A DNA stretch of 64,000 nucleotides from Mesorhizobium sp. M1B.F.Ca.ET.045.04.1.1 (GTDB lineage Bacteria > Pseudomonadota > Alphaproteobacteria > Rhizobiales > Rhizobiaceae): positions 6,797,001-6,861,000 of the forward strand of contig NZ_CP034448.1 in the NCBI RefSeq assembly GCF_003952465.1. Direction: 5' to 3'. This document shows positions 26,027 to 34,132 of this stretch, one piece after another. Position 1 is the first letter of the stretch; every line of letters begins with the position of its first letter. The notes under the pieces were generated by a model. The model was not told the origin of the DNA. It worked only from the letters and a program-made list of their open reading frames with translations, and ran no database searches. The translations under genes and the position numbers were made by a program.

Positions 26027-28179
26027 CCATGAGCGTGTCCGAGCGGCTTCTGCAGTTCCTTGCCAGGCTGTCGCTCCGCAGCGATCTGGTCATCGCCGTC
26101 CTGTTGCTCGTGGCCGTGGTGATGATGCTCATCCCATTGCCGACATTTCTCGTCGACATTCTCATCACCGCGAATATCGCCATCAGCGTGCTTATCCTGC
26201 TGGCTTCGTTCTACGTTTCTCATCCGCTGCAGTTTTCGTCGCTGCCGTCGGTCATTCTCATCGCCACCTTGTTCCGGCTGGCGATCACGATCACGACCAC
26301 GCGGCTGATCCTGCTCCAGGCCGACGCGGGCGAGATCATCACCGCCTTCGGCACCTTCGTCGTCGGCGGCAGCATTGCGGTCGGCCTCGTCATCTTCCTG
26401 ATCATCACCGTCGCGCAGTTCATCGTGGTTGCGCGGGGTGCGGAACGCGTAGCCGAGGTGGCCGCGCGCTTCACGCTCGACGCGCTGCCGGGCAAGCAGA
26501 TGAGCATCGATGCGGAACTGCGCAACGGCGATATCGATCAGGCGGAAGCACGCCGTCTGCGCCAGCAGCTGGAGCGCGAGAGCCAGCTGTTCGGCGCGAT
26601 GGACGGCGCCATGAAATTCGTCAAGGGCGACGTCATCGCCGGGATTGTGATCATCCTGGTCAACCTTGTCGGCGGTTTCGCTGTCGGCACGCTGCAGCAC
26701 GACATGTCGCTCGGCGATGCGGCAGCGACCTACTCGCTGCTCACCGTGGGTGACGGGCTGGTGGCGCAGATACCGGCACTGCTCGTCGCCGTCGCCGCCG
26801 GCACGATGGTGACGCGCGTCGGCAGCGCGGATGGGACAGGCGACCTTGGCCGGCAGATAACCAGCCAGCTGCTGCGGGACTCGCGTGCACTTGCCCTCGC
26901 AGCGGCGATTATGGTCGGCCTTGCCATGGTGCCAGGCTTTCCTTCCATCGTGTTCCTGGTCCTTGGTGCCTGCTTCGGGACAGGCGCCTATGCAATCAAT
27001 CGCCGCAGCACGCAGGACTCCGAACCCAAGGACATTGACCTGATCGAGGTGCAGGAACAACGGGGCAGCTCCGCAATTCCCACCGCAACGCTGCCTGCTT
27101 CGTATCGCGTGGTCGCACGCCTCGGCTCCGAACTGGCGGACGCGATTGCGGAGCCCGAATTCGCCGCGCTCGCCGACGGCGTCCGCCGCGAGCTTTTCGG
27201 CGATCTCGGTGTCGACGTTCCAGCCATCGGCATGCAGGTCGACGAGATGCTCTCACCACGAAGCATCCGTATCGACCTCGAAGGCGCGCCTATCCTGGAT
27301 GTCGAAATTCCCGCCGGCCGCGTTCTGGTCGAAGCGGACCTGACGCACCTCGATCTGCTCGAAGTGACCTACGAAAAGGCCGCCTCGATTGCCGGCCAGC
27401 GCAAATTCGTATGGGTCGATGACCGCCACATCCCTGCGCTGAAAGAAGCCGGCTTCGTTTTCGCCACGCCACCGGAAACAGCCGCCAAGTGGACCGGAAA
27501 CGCACTTCGGCTCTATGCCGGCCATTTTGTCGGTATTCAGGAGACCCGCAGGCTGCTGTCCGACATGGAGGCGGAATATGCGGATCTGGTCAGACAGGCT
27601 CAGGAGATCGTGCCGCTGCAGAAGATCGCGGAGGTGCTTCGCCGGCTTGTCGGCGAAAACGTGCCGATCCGCAATCTGCGCCTGATCCTCGAAGCTCTGA
27701 TCGAATGGGGCCAACGCGAACAGGACGTTGTTTTGCTGACGGAATACGTCCGCACATCCCTGAAGCGCCAGATCAGCTTCCGCTGCGCCGGCCGCAACAA
27801 CATCATTGCGGCCTATGTACTGCAGCGGTCGGCGGAAGATGTTCTACGCAACGCTGTGCAAAGCACATCGACCGGCACATTCCTGAACCTTTCGGATGAC
27901 GATGCGCAGGCTTTGGTCAGTGAAGTCGAGCGCGCGCTGTCGCACAATTCCGCCGACGTCTCGCCGGTCGTCCTTGCAGCGATGGACGTGCGCCGTCACA
28001 TGCGCAGCCTGCTCACGCACAATGCCATCGAGCTTCCGGTGCTGTCCTTCCAGGAACTTGCACAGGAATTCAACGTCCAGCCGCTGGCCACGATCACCGG
28101 CCGTAGCGGAAGAGCCGGCGCGCGCACCCAGGCGCTGCCGTCGGCTCAGGCGAAAGCCGCGCAGGAGGCAACCTCATGA
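26023..28179 (+). CDS. sctV: T3SS export gate protein SctV (RhcV)
   Basis: A 718-residue FHIPEP-family protein. About eight transmembrane segments lie in the first ~330 residues. The conserved loop ERVAEVAARFTLDALPGKQMSIDAEL is at residues ~142-167. A large cytoplasmic domain of ~370 residues forms the nonameric ring that receives substrates. The start overlaps the SctY stop by 4 bases; a second ATG lies two codons later. It is followed after 48 bases by the CpaC-type secretin rather than by other T3SS genes. Confidence 0.96.
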   Translation: MTMSVSERLLQFLARLSLRSDLVIAVLLLVAVVMMLIPLPTFLVDILITANIAISVLILLASFYVSHPLQFSSLPSVILIATLFRLAITITTTRLILLQADAGEIITAFGTFVVGGSIAVGLVIFLIITVAQFIVVARGAERVAEVAARFTLDALPGKQMSIDAELRNGDIDQAEARRLRQQLERESQLFGAMDGAMKFVKGDVIAGIVIILVNLVGGFAVGTLQHDMSLGDAAATYSLLTVGDGLVAQIPALLVAVAAGTMVTRVGSADGTGDLGRQITSQLLRDSRALALAAAIMVGLAMVPGFPSIVFLVLGACFGTGAYAINRRSTQDSEPKDIDLIEVQEQRGSSAIPTATLPASYRVVARLGSELADAIAEPEFAALADGVRRELFGDLGVDVPAIGMQVDEMLSPRSIRIDLEGAPILDVEIPAGRVLVEADLTHLDLLEVTYEKAASIAGQRKFVWVDDRHIPALKEAGFVFATPPETAAKWTGNALRLYAGHFVGIQETRRLLSDMEAEYADLVRQAQEIVPLQKIAEVLRRLVGENVPIRNLRLILEALIEWGQREQDVVLLTEYVRTSLKRQISFRCAGRNNIIAAYVLQRSAEDVLRNAVQSTSTGTFLNLSDDDAQALVSEVERALSHNSADVSPVVLAAMDVRRHMRSLLTHNAIELPVLSFQELAQEFNVQPLATITGRSGRAGARTQALPSAQAKAAQEATS

Positions 28180-28227
28180 CGGCAGCCGGACGATCGGGGA
28201 CATTTGGGGAATCAGGAGAGGAACGGC

Positions 28228-29589
28228 ATGACAATCCACGATACCGCAGCAGGCGTTCGATCCGCCGCTTCCGCCTGGCGGACGGACATGCGCTGGCTCG
28301 CTATCGCGACGGTTGGCATTTTGGTGGCTTTGCTGTTTATGATCGCCGACGCGAGGGCGCAGAACGTATCGCCCCTGCCGAGCAAGCCAACGCTCGACCT
28401 GCCGGTCGGGCAAGGACGCTTGCTGCGGTTCAATGAGCCGGTCGAATCCGTCCTGGTCGCCGACACCACGATCGCAGACCTCCAGGTCGTGTCGCCAAGC
28501 ATGGTCTATGTCTTCGGCCTCAAGCCCGGCCTGACCAATCTCATTGCAGTCACGGCCGACGAGCGTATCGAGGCAACGGCTCAATTCCGCGTCACACCCG
28601 ATATCACGCCCGCCGCTGAAGCCAAGCATACGATGCAGCCGAATTCGGCGACAAATCTTCACATTTTCGGAACCCGCATCGTCATCACGGGTGAGGCACG
28701 AGGCGTCGATGAGGCAAAGGATCTGGACAATGTCGCAAGAACGTTTTCACCGCCGGAAACGCCGCCGCTGAACAACATGACCGTGCAGGGGTCGCAGCAA
28801 GTCAACATCCGGGTCCGCTTCGCCGAAGTCTCACGCACGGAGTTGCAGTCATATGGTGTCGACTGGTCCGTCGGCTACAAAAGTGGCGGCTTCGAATTCA
28901 ACATGTTCCAGGACAATGGCGTGCCTTCAGGCAGCGATGGGAATTTTGGTCTGAGCCTCAACCAGGCTCACGGCCTCAATTTCGACGTCCTGATCGAAGC
29001 CCTGCAACGCAATGGCGTCGTCAAGATACTGGCCGAGCCGAACCTGACCGCCGTGACCGGACAGACGGCGAACTTTCTAGCCGGTGGAGAAATTCCGGTG
29101 CCCATTGCGCAGGGATCCGACGTGACGACCGTTCAATACAAACCTTTCGGCGTATCCCTCGGCTTCACCCCGACGCTCATCGGCCGCAATCGCATCGCGC
29201 TCCATGTCCAGCCGGAGGTCAGCTCTTTGTCGGATTCCGGCTCTGTAACCGCCAACGGCTTTGCCATGCCGAGCTTCGTGGTCCGAAGAGCCGACACGAC
29301 GGTGGAGGTGGCGAGCGGCCAGACTTTTGCGATCGCGGGGCTTTTCCAGCAGCGGACCTCGCGCAACCTGGAGAAATTTCCTGTTCTGGGCGATGTGCCC
29401 GTGCTTGGCCCGCTCTTTCAATCGCAGCGCTTCCAGCATGAAGAGACCGAACTGGTCATCCTGATCACGCCCTATCTGGTGGCGCCGGTGCGGGACAGTC
29501 TGGCCACCCCGCTCGACCGTCCGGCAGCCAAGCGCCTCAGCCGCAAGCACGCCAATGACGCGTCGGCGACCGGTCTGATCATCAAATAG
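28228..29589 (+). CDS. CpaC/RcpA-type secretin (Tad-pilus type) serving as the T3SS outer-membrane pore
   Basis: A 453-residue exported protein; ATG 28228 has an AGGAGAGGAA site, better than the upstream TTG. An N-terminal hydrophobic stretch (residues ~24-45) is the signal. Residues ~50-120 form the pilus-assembly N-terminal domain (LPVGQGRLLRFNEPVESVLV, GLKPGLTNLIAVTADE). A BON-like segment follows (LHIFGTRIVITGEARGVDEA). The secretin domain covers ~190-420, with VNIRVRFAEVSRTELQSYGVDW, GQTFAIAGLFQQRTSRNLEKFP and ELVILITPYLVAPV. The domain plan is that of CpaC, not of a classical SctC. It presumably works with RhcC1. Confidence 0.88.
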   Translation: MTIHDTAAGVRSAASAWRTDMRWLAIATVGILVALLFMIADARAQNVSPLPSKPTLDLPVGQGRLLRFNEPVESVLVADTTIADLQVVSPSMVYVFGLKPGLTNLIAVTADERIEATAQFRVTPDITPAAEAKHTMQPNSATNLHIFGTRIVITGEARGVDEAKDLDNVARTFSPPETPPLNNMTVQGSQQVNIRVRFAEVSRTELQSYGVDWSVGYKSGGFEFNMFQDNGVPSGSDGNFGLSLNQAHGLNFDVLIEALQRNGVVKILAEPNLTAVTGQTANFLAGGEIPVPIAQGSDVTTVQYKPFGVSLGFTPTLIGRNRIALHVQPEVSSLSDSGSVTANGFAMPSFVVRRADTTVEVASGQTFAIAGLFQQRTSRNLEKFPVLGDVPVLGPLFQSQRFQHEETELVILITPYLVAPVRDSLATPLDRPAAKRLSRKHANDASATGLIIK

Positions 29590-29601
29590 CAGGAAACGAC
29601 C

Positions 29602-30051
29602 ATGACATCGCGCACCGCTTTCTGCTCCGTGCTTCCCGCGCTGTTTCTGGCCGGCTGCGTAAACAGCCCGCAACAGCGGCAGGATTATTCGCCCGGCTAC
29701 AGCTATGTTTCGACCGATACCGGCGGCTCCGAGAAAGGCGTCAGTGGCTCCATCCTGGCTCCCAATGCGTGTCTGGCCGAACCGGCCGACGACGACAACA
29801 CCGCCGCCAAGACCGACCTCACCATCGTCTCTGGCGTCGGCTCTCATCTGCCGGCCGGCTGCGCCAATGCCTACAATCTGCAACGCATGACCGAAAGCCA
29901 GCGTGACCTCGTCGAGGGCCGTCGCATGGGGCCGGCAGCCGCCGCGCCAACTGCGCGCGCGGCCCGTCGTTACCTCGATGGCGAGGAGGCTCCGGTCGGC
30001 GGCGCCAACAGCGCGCCGGCAACGCCGCAAACGACGCTTCCAGTCGAATGA
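29602..30051 (+). CDS. Short CpaD-like lipoprotein
   Basis: A 149-residue protein with a signal peptide and lipobox LAGC (cysteine ~18). The later segment LPAGCANAYNLQRMTESQRDLVEGRRMGP resembles the CpaD signature of a glycine-cysteine-alanine, an asparagine-leucine pair and a DLVxGR stretch. After it come the Ala-rich ARAARRYLDGE and a Pro/Ala-rich tail. Usual CpaD proteins are longer, so this is a reduced version. It starts 12 bases after the secretin, as cpaD follows cpaC in Tad loci. CpaD helps place and stabilise the secretin in the outer membrane. Confidence 0.65.
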   Translation: MTSRTAFCSVLPALFLAGCVNSPQQRQDYSPGYSYVSTDTGGSEKGVSGSILAPNACLAEPADDDNTAAKTDLTIVSGVGSHLPAGCANAYNLQRMTESQRDLVEGRRMGPAAAAPTARAARRYLDGEEAPVGGANSAPATPQTTLPVE

Positions 30052-30119
30052 GCCGGCGCGATCATCGCCCATGTGGCACCTGTTTGCGCGGCGGGCTTTG
30101 CAAAAGAGCGCCTCAGGCG

Positions 30120-30225
30120 CTAGAGCGGTTCTCCGTTTCACGAAAGCGCCGAACCGCTCTACCTCTTTGTTCTCACGCAATTCCGGACGGAAAACCGTTA
30201 CATACTTTTCGTGGAATTGCTCTAG
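30120..30225. repeat. MITE-like palindromic intergenic repeat with CTAGAGC ends
   Basis: Begins CTAGAGCGGTTC and ends GAATTGCTCTAG; the ends match as inverted repeats at 10 of 12 positions. Inside is a second complementary pair: AGCGGTTC near the left end and GAACCGCT at 30151-30158. About 106 bp, no coding capacity. It resembles the small mobile palindromic elements common between rhizobial genes. The right end contains the stop codon (30222-30224) of the TPR lipoprotein gene. Confidence 0.65.
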
Positions 30226-31031
30226 CCGAGGATGGAGCCGAGCGTCTTGGCCTTGGCCTGCGTGCTGCCCTTCGACCGGATGGTTCTGGCACGCGCCAGC
30301 AAGGTGGCCACCTCCTTGGTCATCAAACCGATGGGTGGCGAGGCCTTGACCTGATCGGCTTGGCCAAGAAGTCCATAGACCATCACAATGTTGCGCTTGT
30401 GGTGCAATTGCGCGTTGGGCGCGGCGGCAATCTTCTGCACCAGCGGCAGTGCCGTGGCGGAGTTGTCCTCAAGGGCTGCCGCCAAAGCCATGTTGGTCTC
30501 GACGTCGAGATCGCCGGGCGCAAGTTTCAACGCCTGGGCGAAGGTCGCCTGCGCATCGGCAGTCCGGCCGGCGAATGTCTGCGCCACGCCCAGACGGTTG
30601 TAAGCGGCGCTGCTGTTGACCAAAGGCGCTGCCTGGGCGAGCGCGCGCATGCCGGCCTCGACATCGCCGGCCTCTATCATCGCCGAGCCAAGCCCGAGCA
30701 TCGCTTCGCCGTCATTGGGCGCTTTGGCGAGCGCTGCCTGATAGGCTTTGGCGGCATCGGTCGGGTATCCCGCCCGCATATAGGCGTCGCCTGCCTTGAC
30801 GAGCGCGCTCGGCTTGGCGTCCGGCATCGCTGCCGCACGCTGGTAGAGCGCTATCGCGGTATCATTTTCCCCGCGCGCATCGATATCGTCGGCAAGCTTG
30901 ATCAGCCGATCCGACTGCGAGGCCAGGACCTGGTCCTTCGCGTTGACCGAGCCGGTTTTGGTCGTCTGGCAACCGGACAACGCCAGCATGACGGCGACTG
31001 GCAAGAATACGACATGCAACCGCATATCCAC
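30222..31031 (-). CDS. TadD-like TPR lipoprotein
   Basis: A 269-residue protein. The signal peptide ends in the lipobox LSGC (cysteine ~21). At least four TPR-like helix pairs follow at residues ~45-190 (DTAIALYQRAAAMPDAKPSALVKAGDAYMRAG, AAKAYQAALAKAPNDGEAMLGLGSAM, SSAAYNRLGVAQTFAGRTADAQATFAQAL). This is the plan of TadD, the TPR lipoprotein of Tad pili thought to act as a pilotin or assembly helper for the secretin. It is divergent from sctU and convergent with the CpaD-like gene. Its stop codon lies inside the MITE-like repeat. Confidence 0.75.
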   Translation of the reverse strand: MDMRLHVVFLPVAVMLALSGCQTTKTGSVNAKDQVLASQSDRLIKLADDIDARGENDTAIALYQRAAAMPDAKPSALVKAGDAYMRAGYPTDAAKAYQAALAKAPNDGEAMLGLGSAMIEAGDVEAGMRALAQAAPLVNSSAAYNRLGVAQTFAGRTADAQATFAQALKLAPGDLDVETNMALAAALEDNSATALPLVQKIAAAPNAQLHHKRNIVMVYGLLGQADQVKASPPIGLMTKEVATLLARARTIRSKGSTQAKAKTLGSILG

Positions 31032-31110
31032 CTCTCCGTATTCAAGCCCGCTTTCACCTTACACAGAGCATCAACGGACTGGAACCACAACAGTGCGGTA
31101 AGATTGCAAC

Positions 31111-32151
31111 ATGGCCGAAGAAGCTGAGGAAAAGAAACTACCGGCTTCCGACAAGAAGCTGCGGGACGCCCGCCGCAAGGGCAAGGTTCCGCAGAGCCGC
31201 GACCTCACCTCGGGCTTCACTTTCCTCGCAGCGCTCGCCTATCTCTATTTCTTCTGGCCGACGCTCTTCAAGCACCTCTCGGACCTCGTGCAGACCGTAA
31301 CCGTGCCCGGCGGTTCGTTCGGGGATGTCAGCCTGCGCGCCATCCGTCATACGTTCTCGCTGCTGATGCTTGCCACACTGCCGCTGGTCGGCATCGTCGT
31401 CGTTCTCACCGCGGCTTTCGGCATGCTAGGCACGTTCGGACCGGTCTTCTCGTTCGAGCCGCTCAAGCCGCAGTTCGACCACATCAACCCGGCCAAGGGC
31501 CTGCAGAAGATCCTGTCGCTCCGCAACGTCATCGAGTTCGCCAAAGGCGTGATCAAACTGGTGCTGCTGGCATGCCTTTTCATATTCGTGCTGATCACAT
31601 GGCTGCAGCCGCTTTTCGATGCGCCGGGCTGCGGTCCGTCATGCCTGGCCCCGACGATCAAAGCGGTGCTGACGCCTCTCGGAATCGCCGCCGGCCTGGC
31701 CTTCGTCGTCATCGGCGTGATCGATGTTCCTGTTCAGCGCTGGCTGTTCCTTCGCGACATGCGCATGACGACAACCGAATACAAGCGCGAGTACAAGGAT
31801 ATCGAAGGAGATCCGTTGATCCGTCATGAACAACAGCGGCAGCGGCGCGAGGCGGTGATGCAACCGGCGAAGCTGGGCGTGAAAAATGCGGTCATCGCCT
31901 TTATATCCGGGGACCAGGCCGTGGCGCTGCGTTACGTCAAGGGCGAAACGCCGGTGCCGACAGTCGTCGCCAAGGGCCAGGGGCGTGCCGCCAACGAGCT
32001 AGTGGCTCAAGCGCGCCTAGCGGGTATTCCCGTCGTCGAGGACAGCGCCGTCGCCGAAGCACTCTTCGAGAATGCGAATACCGGATCCTATGTCGGCCAG
32101 CAGATGTTTTCGCCGATCGTTCGCCATCTCGTCCGACATGGCCTCACTTGA
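31111..32151 (+). CDS. sctU: T3SS export switch protein SctU (RhcU) lacking the NPTH motif
   Basis: A 346-residue FlhB/SctU protein. The N-terminus EEKKLPASDKKLRDARRKGKVPQSRDL is canonical. Four hydrophobic segments lie at ~30-210. The linker TTEYKREYKDIEGDPLIRHEQQRQRREAV is also canonical. In the cytoplasmic domain, the position where SctU proteins carry NPTH before AVALRY reads ISGD (residues 265-268) followed by QAVALRY (269-275). The Asn-Pro pair needed for self-cleavage is therefore absent, while the rest of the domain is intact. It is separated from the rest of the RST group. Either the switch works uncleaved or the protein is diverging. Confidence 0.92.
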   Translation: MAEEAEEKKLPASDKKLRDARRKGKVPQSRDLTSGFTFLAALAYLYFFWPTLFKHLSDLVQTVTVPGGSFGDVSLRAIRHTFSLLMLATLPLVGIVVVLTAAFGMLGTFGPVFSFEPLKPQFDHINPAKGLQKILSLRNVIEFAKGVIKLVLLACLFIFVLITWLQPLFDAPGCGPSCLAPTIKAVLTPLGIAAGLAFVVIGVIDVPVQRWLFLRDMRMTTTEYKREYKDIEGDPLIRHEQQRQRREAVMQPAKLGVKNAVIAFISGDQAVALRYVKGETPVPTVVAKGQGRAANELVAQARLAGIPVVEDSAVAEALFENANTGSYVGQQMFSPIVRHLVRHGLT

Positions 32152-32376
32152 GGCCGGGATTGCCCACTCAGTCGCTGCCAATCTCACGGCATGCGTTGCT
32201 GGCGGCCTGGCCGGCAGAGCGGGGCCGAGAGCGAAGCATTTGGAGCGGACATCAGGTTGATTTGGCTAATTCCGCGACCCGATCCATTGTAGACTTGGCC
32301 CTCCAGCCACGTCGCCACTTTCGCCGATAGCTTGAAGGACCTGTCATCCTAGCGCCTCTGGCTGAGGTTCATTCCT

Positions 32377-33300
32377 TCAAAGGACGGCGGCAGCCATTTG
32401 GTTGAACTTCGGATTTGAAACTTCAGTCACAAGTTTCATGAAGGCCCCGATTGGACGAAGTTCTTGACGTGCCTTTAGGCACGTTGCGAAAGACTCGGTG
32501 AATGGCTTGTGATCTGCGATCGACAATGGCGTCAACCGGTCGTCGAGCTGGAACTCGGTCTTTGACACAATGCCGGCGCCCAAGCCTGCCGCGACTGCTT
32601 CGCGAACACCATCGCGCGGGATCTCCATGACCACGTTTGGTCGGATCCGATGCAATTCCAGCATCTCCTCCAGCGCCCGACGCGTCATCGAACCCGGTTC
32701 GCGAAAAATCATCCGCTGCCCGTCGAGTTCCTCAAGATCGATCTGCTGCCGGCCCGCCCACGGATGGTTGCGGTGGACGAAGATGATGACCTCATGGCGG
32801 CCGAGTTGGATGAGGTCGAGACGCGGATCGTCGTAGTCCCGGCCGATGATGGCGACATCCACCTCGTAATTCATGAGCTTGTTATAGACGACGTCGGAAT
32901 TGCCGCTTTCGAGCGAGACCTGCACCAGGGGATATTGAGCATGAAACGCCGAGAGCAGTTCCATGACGAAGAACGGACCTACCGTGCCGACGCGCAATTT
33001 GCCGGAAATTTGATTGCCTTCCGCCCGCAAGATACCCACCGCCTGCTCCTCCAGCGAGAAAATCTGGCGCGCCACGGTCAGAAGCGCTTCGCCCGCATCC
33101 GTCAGTTTCAGGCCGCGCGGCGATCGCAAGAAGAGCTGAACGTCATAAGTCTCTTCAAGCGCTTTCACCTGCGTGGTCACCGTCGGCTGGCCGATGCAGA
33201 GCAGATCGGCAGCCTTCGTGAAGCTAAGTTCGCGACCCACCGCGTAGAAGGAACGCAGCTGGCTGAAATTGACGAAATGAAGCTTGTTAATGCCGCCCAC
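32377..33300 (-). CDS. LysR-type transcriptional regulator
   Basis: A 307-residue regulator when started at GTG 33300, which has AGGGAGA upstream; the frame continues upstream but only through the neighbouring gene. The helix-turn-helix is at residues ~8-65 (SQLRSFYAVGRELSFTKAADLLCIGQPTVTTQVKALEE). The effector domain resembles CysB/CbbR-type LysR proteins (GKLRVGTVGPFFVMELLSAF). It is the last gene of the long minus-strand catabolic operon, overlapping the hydrolase by 14 bases, and is its likely regulator. Confidence 0.88.
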   Translation of the reverse strand: MGGINKLHFVNFSQLRSFYAVGRELSFTKAADLLCIGQPTVTTQVKALEETYDVQLFLRSPRGLKLTDAGEALLTVARQIFSLEEQAVGILRAEGNQISGKLRVGTVGPFFVMELLSAFHAQYPLVQVSLESGNSDVVYNKLMNYEVDVAIIGRDYDDPRLDLIQLGRHEVIIFVHRNHPWAGRQQIDLEELDGQRMIFREPGSMTRRALEEMLELHRIRPNVVMEIPRDGVREAVAAGLGAGIVSKTEFQLDDRLTPLSIADHKPFTESFATCLKARQELRPIGAFMKLVTEVSNPKFNQMAAAVL

Positions 33301-34132
33301 GGCCTGTCTCCCTGCGAAAGGCTTCAGCCATCCGCACGATTTCTTCAGCGATTTCCGAGCGTTCCTCCAACAGATCGCACAATATCGTATAGTGGTTTTT
33401 TCCGTGCATCGGAACCAGTTCGGCGTGCTGGCCCGAGTCGCTCCAATAGGAAGAGAACCGCTGGGACTGTTCGCGGAACTCCTGGGTCTCGTCCGTGCCG
33501 ACAATGGCCGCGAGCCGGCAATGCGGCACTGGCCAGCGGATCGGACTGATCCTTGCGGCCCGCTCGCGATCGAGCCCAAGCGCCGCATTGAGTGACGTCT
33601 CCGCCAGCGGCTCGACATCGAAGATGCCGCTGATCGGAACGCAAGCTGCCAGCGGCACGCTTGCCATAGGGCTTCTCATCGCGAGTGTGGCAGCAAGATG
33701 ACCGCCGGCGGAATGGCCGGTCGCGATCCAGAAAGCCGGCGGCGTTGGGAGGGCTCGCAAAATCGCCGGCAAGAACGCTCCGATGCCGGTAACGATCGTC
33801 TCGATGGGTGTCTCCGGCGCCAGCGGATAGCTTGGCAGCGCCACGGAGAAGCCGCGGCCAACGAGCACGGAGGCAACGAAGGAATAACGGTCCTTGTCGA
33901 GGCTCTGCCAGTAGCCGCCGTGCACGAAAACCACCAGCGGCGCACGCTCGCCGGCCGGAAACAGATCGAACACTTCGCGCGGATGCGCGCCGTAGACGAC
34001 GTTGCGCTGGCATATCAGTGAACTGCGGGCAGCGGCGCTCGCCTCATCGAAGAGTCTATAAACGTCCGTTCTTTCCGGATGACGGTCGCGGAAGACGTAG
34101 CCACATTCCGTGCTGGAATTCTGGCCATTCAT
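33287..34132 (-). CDS. Alpha/beta hydrolase, kynurenine formamidase/BD-FAE-like
   Basis: A 281-residue soluble hydrolase. The oxyanion motif is HGGYW (residues ~72-76), the nucleophile elbow GHSAGGH (~140), a candidate Asp lies in AIVGTDETQEF and a candidate His in MHGKNHYTI. HGGYW is typical of the arylformamidase-like branch, whose members cleave amides or esters. It follows the alcohol dehydrogenase with a 4-base overlap and belongs to the same operon. A role in cleaving an ester or amide of the imported compound is inference. Confidence 0.82.
   Translation of the reverse strand: MNGQNSSTECGYVFRDRHPERTDVYRLFDEASAAARSSLICQRNVVYGAHPREVFDLFPAGERAPLVVFVHGGYWQSLDKDRYSFVASVLVGRGFSVALPSYPLAPETPIETIVTGIGAFLPAILRALPTPPAFWIATGHSAGGHLAATLAMRSPMASVPLAACVPISGIFDVEPLAETSLNAALGLDRERAARISPIRWPVPHCRLAAIVGTDETQEFREQSQRFSSYWSDSGQHAELVPMHGKNHYTILCDLLEERSEIAEEIVRMAEAFRRETGRGRH

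Noticed and set aside
29077-30180. 367-codon minus-strand frame opposite the secretin and CpaD-like genes
   Set aside because: Shadow of two genes with clear signal peptides and family motifs on the plus strand.
30048-31127. 359-codon plus-strand frame opposite the TPR lipoprotein
   Set aside because: It runs through the MITE-like repeat and lacks any motif; the minus-strand TPR lipoprotein explains the region.
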